DNA of 64,000 nt from Streptomyces sp. CB02959 (GTDB lineage Bacteria > Actinomycetota > Actinomycetes > Streptomycetales > Streptomycetaceae), in contig NZ_NNBP01000021.1 of the NCBI RefSeq assembly GCF_002803155.1, forward strand, positions 62,001-126,000, read 5' to 3'. Position numbers and translations under genes: made by a program. Positions 58,826 through 64,000 of this stretch are shown in pieces; the first letter of the stretch is position 1; every line of letters starts with the position of its first letter. The notes under the pieces were generated by a model that was not told where the DNA came from, did no database searches, and saw only the letters and a list, made by a program, of their open reading frames with translations.

Positions 58826-60271
58826 ATGGAGTACGTGACTCGGATCGTGATCATCGGTGGCGGACCCGGCGGATACGAAGCGGCCCTGGTGGGCGCCTCG
58901 CTCGGCGCGGAGGTGACCGTCGTCGACTGCGACGGTCTGGGTGGAGCGTCGGTGCTGACCGACTGCGTCCCGTCGAAGACCCTCATCGCCACGGCCGAGG
59001 TGATGACGACCTTCGATTCCTCCTACGAAGAGCTCGGCATCATCGTCGAGGACGACACCCCCTACAACGAGCGTCCCGCGCGGGTCGTCGGGGTCGACCT
59101 CGGCAAGGTCAACCGACGCGTCAAGCGGCTGGCGCTGGCCCAGTCCCACGACATCACCGCCTCGGTCACCCGCGCCGGCGGCCGGGTGATGCGCGGCCGC
59201 GGCCGACTGGAGCCGGGCCAGGCGCCGGACGGCTCGCGCAAGGTCACCGTCACCGCCGCCGACGGCTCGACCGAGGGCCTGATCGCCGACGCCGTGCTGA
59301 TCGCCACCGGTGCCCACCCGCGCGAGATCCCGGACGCCAAGCCGGACGGCGAGCGGATCCTCAACTGGACGCAGGTCTACGACCTCACCGAACTCCCCGA
59401 GGAGCTCATCGTCGTCGGTTCCGGTGTCACCGGTGCCGAGTTCGCCGGCGCGTACCAGGCGCTGGGCTCCCGGGTCACCCTGGTCTCCTCGCGCGACCGG
59501 GTGCTGCCGGGCGAGGACCCGGACGCGGCGGCCGTGCTGGAGGACGTCTTCCGGCGCCGCGGGATGAACGTCATGGCGCGGTCCCGGGCGCAGTCCGCCA
59601 AGCGGGTGGGCGACCGGGTCGAGGTCACCCTCGCCGACGGCCGGACCATCTCCGGCACGCACTGCCTGATGGCGGTCGGCTCCATCCCGAACACCGAGGG
59701 GATCGGCCTGGAGGGCGCCGGGGTCAGGCTCAAGGACTCCGGCCACATCTGGACCGACAAGGTCTCCCGCACCACCGCCCCCGGCGTCTACGCGGCCGGC
59801 GACTGCACCGGCGTGTTCGCGCTGGCGTCGGTCGCCGCCATGCAGGGCCGGATCGCGATGTACCACTTCCTCGGCGACGCGGTCACGCCGCTCAACCTCA
59901 AGACGGTCTCCGCCAACGTCTTCACCGACCCCGAGATCGCCACCGTCGGCTACTCCCAGGCCGACGTCGACAACGGCGTGATCGACGCCCGGGCGGTCAA
60001 GCTCCCGCTGCTGCGCAACCCGCGCGCCAAGATGCAGGGCATCCGCGACGGCTTCGTGAAGCTGTTCTGCCGCCCCGGCACCGGCATCGTCGTCGGCGGT
60101 GTGGTGGTCTCGCCGCGGGCCAGCGAGCTGATCCACCCGATCTCGATCGCGGTCGACAACAACCTGACGGTCGAACAGATCGCCAGCGCCTTCACCGTCT
60201 ACCCGTCGCTGTCCGGCTCGATCGCCGAGGTCGCCCGGCAGCTGCACACCCGCAAGGCGGCCGGCGACTGA
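58826..60271 (+). CDS. lpdA: LpdA-type NAD(P)H-quinone reductase without the redox disulfide
   Basis: The 481-residue FAD/NAD(P) protein has the dihydrolipoamide dehydrogenase fold: FAD motif IVIIGGGPGGYEAALVGA, NAD motif IVVGSGVTGAEFAGAYQALG and the second FAD motif GVYAAGDCTG. At the usual CxxxxC disulfide it reads GGASVLTDCVPSK, so the first Cys is missing and lipoamide chemistry is excluded. M. tuberculosis LpdA (Rv3303c) has the same replacement and acts as a quinone reductase. GTG 58835 is an alternative start. Confidence 0.9.
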   Translation: MEYVTRIVIIGGGPGGYEAALVGASLGAEVTVVDCDGLGGASVLTDCVPSKTLIATAEVMTTFDSSYEELGIIVEDDTPYNERPARVVGVDLGKVNRRVKRLALAQSHDITASVTRAGGRVMRGRGRLEPGQAPDGSRKVTVTAADGSTEGLIADAVLIATGAHPREIPDAKPDGERILNWTQVYDLTELPEELIVVGSGVTGAEFAGAYQALGSRVTLVSSRDRVLPGEDPDAAAVLEDVFRRRGMNVMARSRAQSAKRVGDRVEVTLADGRTISGTHCLMAVGSIPNTEGIGLEGAGVRLKDSGHIWTDKVSRTTAPGVYAAGDCTGVFALASVAAMQGRIAMYHFLGDAVTPLNLKTVSANVFTDPEIATVGYSQADVDNGVIDARAVKLPLLRNPRAKMQGIRDGFVKLFCRPGTGIVVGGVVVSPRASELIHPISIAVDNNLTVEQIASAFTVYPSLSGSIAEVARQLHTRKAAGD

Positions 60272-60304
60272 CCGGCGCCCCGTAAGCGGGCCCATGGAAT
60301 ATTT

Positions 60305-60321
60305 GTGCCCACGATGGGCAC
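60305..60321. promoter_or_regulatory. Dyad in the lpdA-deoR gap
   Basis: GTGCCCA-CGA-TGGGCAC is a perfect 7-bp dyad, 34 bases after the lpdA stop. It could be a weak terminator or an operator for the downstream regulator. The rest of 60272-60552 shows no gene. Confidence 0.4.
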
Positions 60322-60552
60322 TTGGGGTGAAACGGTCCTGCACGGTCGGGGCCGGCGCCCCGTTCCACGGGTCGGCGGCGTGTCGCCGAAGAGCGCAACT
60401 GACCAGGCACCGAGCGGATTTGGGCACGCACGGTGACGGTGATGGGGGCATGTGCATGCCGCATACCACGAGAACCGACGCCGTGTGAACAACTTCCGCT
60501 AATTGGTGCAACCTGCTGAAAACAGACGGTCGTTGGCGTTACTGTCAGTTTC

Positions 60553-61527
60553 GTGTTCGCTGCAGAACGTCGCCAATTGATCCTAGAAATGGTGCGTGCG
60601 AACGGAGCGGTGTCGCTCCGTGAGCTCGCCCGTGTCGTCCAGACCTCCGAAGTGACCGTACGGCGCGACGTGCGGGCGCTGGAGGCAGAGGGACTGCTCG
60701 ACCGCCGGCACGGCGGTGCGGTCCTACCGGGAGGTTTCACCCGCGAGTCCGGCTTCCCGCAGAAGTCCCACCTCGCCACCGCGGAGAAGACGGCCATCGC
60801 CGACCTCGCCGCCGGCTTCGTCGAGGAGGGCGAGGCCATCGTCGTCGGCGCCGGGACCACCACCCAGGAGCTGGCCCGCCGGCTCGCCAGGGTCCCCGGC
60901 CTGACCGTCGTCACCAACTCCCTGCTGGTCGCCCAGGCGCTGGCCCACGCCAACCGCGTCGAGGTGGTGATGACCGGCGGGACCCTGCGCGGTTCCAACT
61001 ACGCGCTGGTCGGCAGCGGTGCCGAGCAGTCGCTCCAGGGACTGCGGGTCTCCCGCGCCTTCCTGTCGGGCAGCGGCCTGACCGCCGAGCGCGGACTGTC
61101 CACCTCCAACATGCTCTCCGCCAGCGTCGACCGCGCACTGGTGCAGGCGGCGGGGGAGGTGGTGGTGCTCGCCGACCACACCAAGCTCGGCTCCGACACC
61201 ATGTTCCAGACCGTGCCGACGGACGTCATCACCCGACTCGTGACGGACGAGCCGCCCGCCCACGACGACCGGGCCGCCACGGAACTCCAGGCGCTGGCCG
61301 ACCAGGGCGTCCAGATCGCCGTCGCCGGCAACTCCCTCCCCGGGCAGCCACCGGCCCAGCCGGGCCTGGACGCCGCTCCGCCGGAGCGCCGGGGCCCACG
61401 GCGGGACGTGCCGCTGCCGGGCCAGCGACGCAGCCACCCGGGCGCCGCGCCCGGGGCGCCGCAACTGCGCTCGGCGGGCGGACTCGGCGACGGCAGGGTG
61501 GCCGACCTGGCACCCCGGCGGCGCTGA
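60553..61527 (+). CDS. DeoR/GlpR-family transcriptional regulator
   Basis: The 324-residue protein has an N-terminal DeoR winged helix (about 3-58, ERRQLILEMVRANGAVSLRELAR, VTVRRDVRALEAEGLL) and a sugar-phosphate sensor domain (about 75-240, VVGAGTTTQELARRL, LADHTKLGS). The last ~70 residues are Pro/Arg-rich and atypical. TACTGT is 7 bases before GTG 60553, suggesting a leaderless mRNA. It lies near the deoxyribose genes and could sense a pentose phosphate, but its own promoter lacks the CTACGCGCGTAG site. Confidence 0.87.
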   Translation: MFAAERRQLILEMVRANGAVSLRELARVVQTSEVTVRRDVRALEAEGLLDRRHGGAVLPGGFTRESGFPQKSHLATAEKTAIADLAAGFVEEGEAIVVGAGTTTQELARRLARVPGLTVVTNSLLVAQALAHANRVEVVMTGGTLRGSNYALVGSGAEQSLQGLRVSRAFLSGSGLTAERGLSTSNMLSASVDRALVQAAGEVVVLADHTKLGSDTMFQTVPTDVITRLVTDEPPAHDDRAATELQALADQGVQIAVAGNSLPGQPPAQPGLDAAPPERRGPRRDVPLPGQRRSHPGAAPGAPQLRSAGGLGDGRVADLAPRRR

Positions 61528-61719
61528 GCCGGGACGGGAGAGCGGGCGTCGGGCGGGCCGGAGAGTCCGGCCCGGTGCCGCCCGCCCCGGACACCGGGCC
61601 GGTGGCCTGCCGCCCCCGGGCACGGGGGCCGGCGCCGTCCGTCCCGGACGAGCGGGCCGATCGTCCGCCTCGGACGCCGGGGCCCGCATCGGCCCGCCGG
61701 AGCTACGCCTGCGCCGGAG

Positions 61720-62385
61720 CTACGCCCCCGCCGGGTCCGGCGCGCCCGCCTTCAGCCCGCGCAGGGTCAGCGTCAGCAGGCGGTCGGCCAGCTCCGGATC
61801 GTCCGGGGACTCCTCGGCGGCCAGCGCGATGCCGTTGGTGAGCTGGAGCAGATCGCCGATGACGACGCCCCGGCGCACCGCCCCGGCCTGCTGGGCCCGG
61901 GCCAGCAGCGCGGCGCCGGCCTCGCCCAGCGGCACACTGCACCGCGCCATCCCCGAACTCTCGTCCGCCGACGCGGTCATCAGGGCGCGCGACAGGCCCC
62001 GGTAGGTGCTGGCGTGCGTGATCAGCGCACGCAGCCAGTCGACCAGCGCGGTGCACGGCTGCGGCGCGTCGGCCAACTCCCGTGCGTAGCCGACCAGCGC
62101 GTGCACCTCACCCTGGAAGACCGCGCCCATCAGGGCGGTGCGGTTGGGGAAGTGCCGGTAGAGGGTGCCGATGCCGACGCCGGCCCGCCGCGCGATGTCC
62201 TCCAGCGAGGTGTCCGTGCCGTGCTCCGTGAAGGCCGTCCGCGCCTCGGTCAGCAGCCGCTCGTAATTCCGACGGGCGTCGGCCCGCATGGGGCGTGCCG
62301 CGGGCGTTCCCACGGGCGCCCCCGCCGGTGCGGGCGCCGCCGCGGCCCGCTCCGCCCGTCGCTGCCCTGCCGTCTCGGTCGCCAT
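61720..62385 (-). CDS. TetR-family transcriptional regulator
   Basis: A 221-residue regulator with an Ala/Pro-rich N-terminus of about 35 residues, the helix-turn-helix (about 40-85, TSLEDIARRAGVGIGTLYRHFPNRTAL) and a helical ligand domain. MRADARRNYERLL at residue 33 could be a later start. The target is unknown. The gap 61528-61719 before it is GC-rich with no recognisable gene. Confidence 0.84.
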   Translation of the reverse strand: MATETAGQRRAERAAAAPAPAGAPVGTPAARPMRADARRNYERLLTEARTAFTEHGTDTSLEDIARRAGVGIGTLYRHFPNRTALMGAVFQGEVHALVGYARELADAPQPCTALVDWLRALITHASTYRGLSRALMTASADESSGMARCSVPLGEAGAALLARAQQAGAVRRGVVIGDLLQLTNGIALAAEESPDDPELADRLLTLTLRGLKAGAPDPAGA

Positions 62386-62476
62386 CGCCGTCCTTCCTCA
62401 CACCGGCCGGTTGCGGCCGGTGGCTCCAGGATGCCATTGCCCGGTCAGGGGGCGTCCCGGTGCGGTGCGCCAGGAT

Positions 62477-62745
62477 CTACCGGGGGCGCTCTCCGCCCCG
62501 GTGGACGCGCCGTCCCACCATGTCGAGCACGCGTTGTGCCAGCGCCGGGTCGCCCGCCACCAGCAGCGGGGAGCCGAAGGCGAAGTCGCGGCCGTCCGCA
62601 CCCAGGACCGCCAGGCCCCGGTCCCGGACGAGGGCCGTGCCGGCGGCCACGTCCCACGGCTTGGGGCGCAGGCAGACGCAGCCTCCACGTAGGCGAGCGA
62701 GACGGCGTGGAAGGGGGCGCCGCGGTGAAGTTCATGGTGCCGGCC
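62477..62745 (-). pseudogene. Inositol monophosphatase family gene remnant
   Basis: Reading the minus strand, GTMNFTAA, then PFHAVSLAYVEAA, then CLRPKPWDVAAGTALVRDRG to VGRRVHRGGERPR form the C-terminal half of an IMPase, with the GT-N and WDxAAG metal motifs. They lie in three different frames, so at least two frameshifts are present, and the N-terminal half is missing beyond 62745. The gene is therefore inactive. Confidence 0.7.
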
Positions 62746-62921
62746 GGCGTCGGAGGTGGACGGGCGGCGGCCGGTCGGTGACGCCTCGGGGTACCGCGTC
62801 CGGCGGGGTGGCGAACACCTCGGAAAGGCGGCAACGCCACCCGTCCAAGGGTCATCAAACCAGGCGCAAAGAGGTCTTCCGGGGACGTCCGGGGGCCGTC
62901 CAGGAAGTCTGGGGAACATCG

Positions 62922-64000
62922 ATGGGACTGACCAGCCGGCCACTGCTGTACGCCATGATCGCCCTTTCCGTGGCCTGTGTGGGGCTCACCGTGTGGCTCT
63001 GGCCGCGGTTCGCCGGGCGCGGGCCGCGGGCGGTGCTGGGGCGGCTGGGCGTGATCGCCGCGACGCAGCTGGCCGTCGTGGCCGCGCTCGGCCTGGTGGT
63101 GAACACCAACTTCCAGTTCTACGCCTCCTGGCACGAGCTGCTCGGCCTGTACGACGGGGCGCCCGCCGCGGTCGGCAAGTGGGGCGACGAGGGCGCCGCC
63201 GGACCCGCCGGCGACCCGTCCAAGGGCCTGGTGCAGGCGTCCGGCCCGGAGGGCCTGGACAAGGTGCACGGGCTGCCCAAGGGGCCGCCGGAGAAGAACG
63301 GCAAGGTCGAGACGGTGCGGATCGTGGGCAAGCGGACCCGGGTGGTGGACCCGGCGTACGTCTACCTGCCGCCGCAGTACTTCCAGAAGCAGTACGCCCG
63401 TCAGCGCTTCCCGGTCATCGTCGCGCTCAGCGGCTATCCGGGCGGGATATTCCTGCTGGGCCAGCACCTCCGGCTGCCGGAGACCGCCGCGAAGCTGGTC
63501 CGCAACGGCACCCTCCAGCCGTCCGTCATCGTGATGCTGCGGCCCACCATCGCGCCGCCGCGCGACACCGAGTGCGTCGACGTCCCCGGTGGCCCGCAGG
63601 CCGAGACCTTCTTCGCGCAGGACGTCCCGGAGGCGCTGAAGTCGCACTACCGGGTGGGGCACGACCCGGGCGCCTGGGGCGTGCTCGGCTACTCCTCCGG
63701 TGGGAGCTGCGCGCTCCAGCTCGCCATGCGCCACCCGCGCACGTACGCCGCCGCGGCCGCCCTCTCGCCCGACTACAAGGTCTCCACCGACCCCACCACC
63801 GGCAACCTCTTCGGCGACGGCAAGGACCGCGGTACGCGCCGCGCGGAGCACGACCTGATGTGGCGGCTGAAGAACCTGCCGGCCCCCGACGTCAACGTCC
63901 TGATCGGCACCAGCCGCAGCGGGGAGAAGAACTATCCGGCGGCGCAGGCGTTCCTGGCCGCGGTCCGCCCGCCCATGAAGGCGGACTCGATCGTGCTCGA
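62922..64000 (+). CDS. Membrane-anchored esterase of the alpha/beta hydrolase fold (truncated by window end)
   Basis: The frame is open from ATG 62922 to the window end, 359 codons so far. There are two hydrophobic segments at the N-terminus (about 8-27 and 41-61), then a long linker. The esterase D/mycolyltransferase-like domain has VYLPPQYFQ, FPVIVALSGYPGG and the nucleophile elbow LGYSSGGSCAL. Downstream Asp/His residues are not yet reached apart from VLIGTSRSGE. GGGGAA precedes the ATG. Confidence 0.85.
   Translation, partial: MGLTSRPLLYAMIALSVACVGLTVWLWPRFAGRGPRAVLGRLGVIAATQLAVVAALGLVVNTNFQFYASWHELLGLYDGAPAAVGKWGDEGAAGPAGDPSKGLVQASGPEGLDKVHGLPKGPPEKNGKVETVRIVGKRTRVVDPAYVYLPPQYFQKQYARQRFPVIVALSGYPGGIFLLGQHLRLPETAAKLVRNGTLQPSVIVMLRPTIAPPRDTECVDVPGGPQAETFFAQDVPEALKSHYRVGHDPGAWGVLGYSSGGSCALQLAMRHPRTYAAAAALSPDYKVSTDPTTGNLFGDGKDRGTRRAEHDLMWRLKNLPAPDVNVLIGTSRSGEKNYPAAQAFLAAVRPPMKADSIVL

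Noticed and set aside
60305..60552. Nucleoside operator in front of the DeoR-type regulator
   Set aside because: No CTACGCGCGTAG-like sequence was found there, so autoregulation through this site is not supported.
1..64000. tRNA, rRNA, CRISPR arrays, complete insertion sequences or phage genes
   Set aside because: None was seen by reading both strands. No transposase, integrase or regularly spaced repeat array is present in the translated frames.

Overview
The window is a stretch of chromosome from a Streptomyces or close relative. The evidence is the very high GC, near-universal G/C at third codon positions, frequent GTG starts, and gene families typical of the genus (AfsQ1/AfsQ2/SigQ, many TetR/GntR/ECF regulators, Kdn-type cell-wall glycopolymer genes). 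From memory, the gene order resembles the S. coelicolor core region around SCO4855 to SCO4920, interrupted by an accessory insertion near 14-19 kb. No rRNA, tRNA, CRISPR array or complete insertion sequence was seen.

Layout: 0-3.4 kb, succinate dehydrogenase sdhCDAB on the minus strand. 3.6-11.1 kb, an OHCU decarboxylase, a secreted GH20 hexosaminidase, an ECF sigma factor with a coupled membrane partner, a peptidoglycan-binding protein, a methylmalonyl-CoA mutase catalytic subunit without a B12 domain, and a small Zn-ribbon-like protein. 11.1-14.2 kb, gluconate use (gntR, gntK, gntP). 14.2-19.6 kb, accessory DNA: a GntR/UTRA regulator, a decayed second copy of the gntP 3' end, an XRE regulator with a small partner, and an FAD monooxygenase/TetR pair with twin operators. 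19.7-28.4 kb, two divergent operons for a surface glycopolymer: acyltransferase, polysialyltransferase-like protein and GT2 on the minus strand; a DUF6716-like protein, a CMP-sugar synthetase/HAD fusion, a NeuB-type synthase and another glycosyltransferase-like protein on the plus strand. The gene set fits CMP-Kdn and teichulosonic acid.

28.6-41.8 kb and 47.5-58.1 kb hold a dispersed nucleoside salvage and catabolism system: a BMP-type nucleoside ABC transporter, cytidine deaminase, thymidine phosphorylase, adenosine deaminase, a uridine-kinase-like protein, deoxyribose-phosphate aldolase with two aldehyde dehydrogenase genes, a phosphopentomutase/phosphoglucomutase-type enzyme and purine nucleoside phosphorylase. 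Five of these transcription units carry the same palindrome, CTACGCGCGTAG or a close variant, in the promoter. This points to one shared, so far unassigned regulator and is the main finding. Between them lie AfsQ1/AfsQ2/SigQ with an AfsQ1-type box, small secreted proteins, a PspC protein, a VanZ protein and an MFS/LysR pair.

52-64 kb continues with a serine hydrolase/TetR pair, a cysteine-less LpdA-type flavoprotein, a DeoR regulator, a TetR regulator, a decayed inositol monophosphatase gene and the start of an esterase cut by the window end. Many genes have a TANNNT box 6-7 bases before the start codon and no ribosome binding site, consistent with leaderless mRNAs. Two genes (4198 and 31120) appear to start at CTG and ATC.
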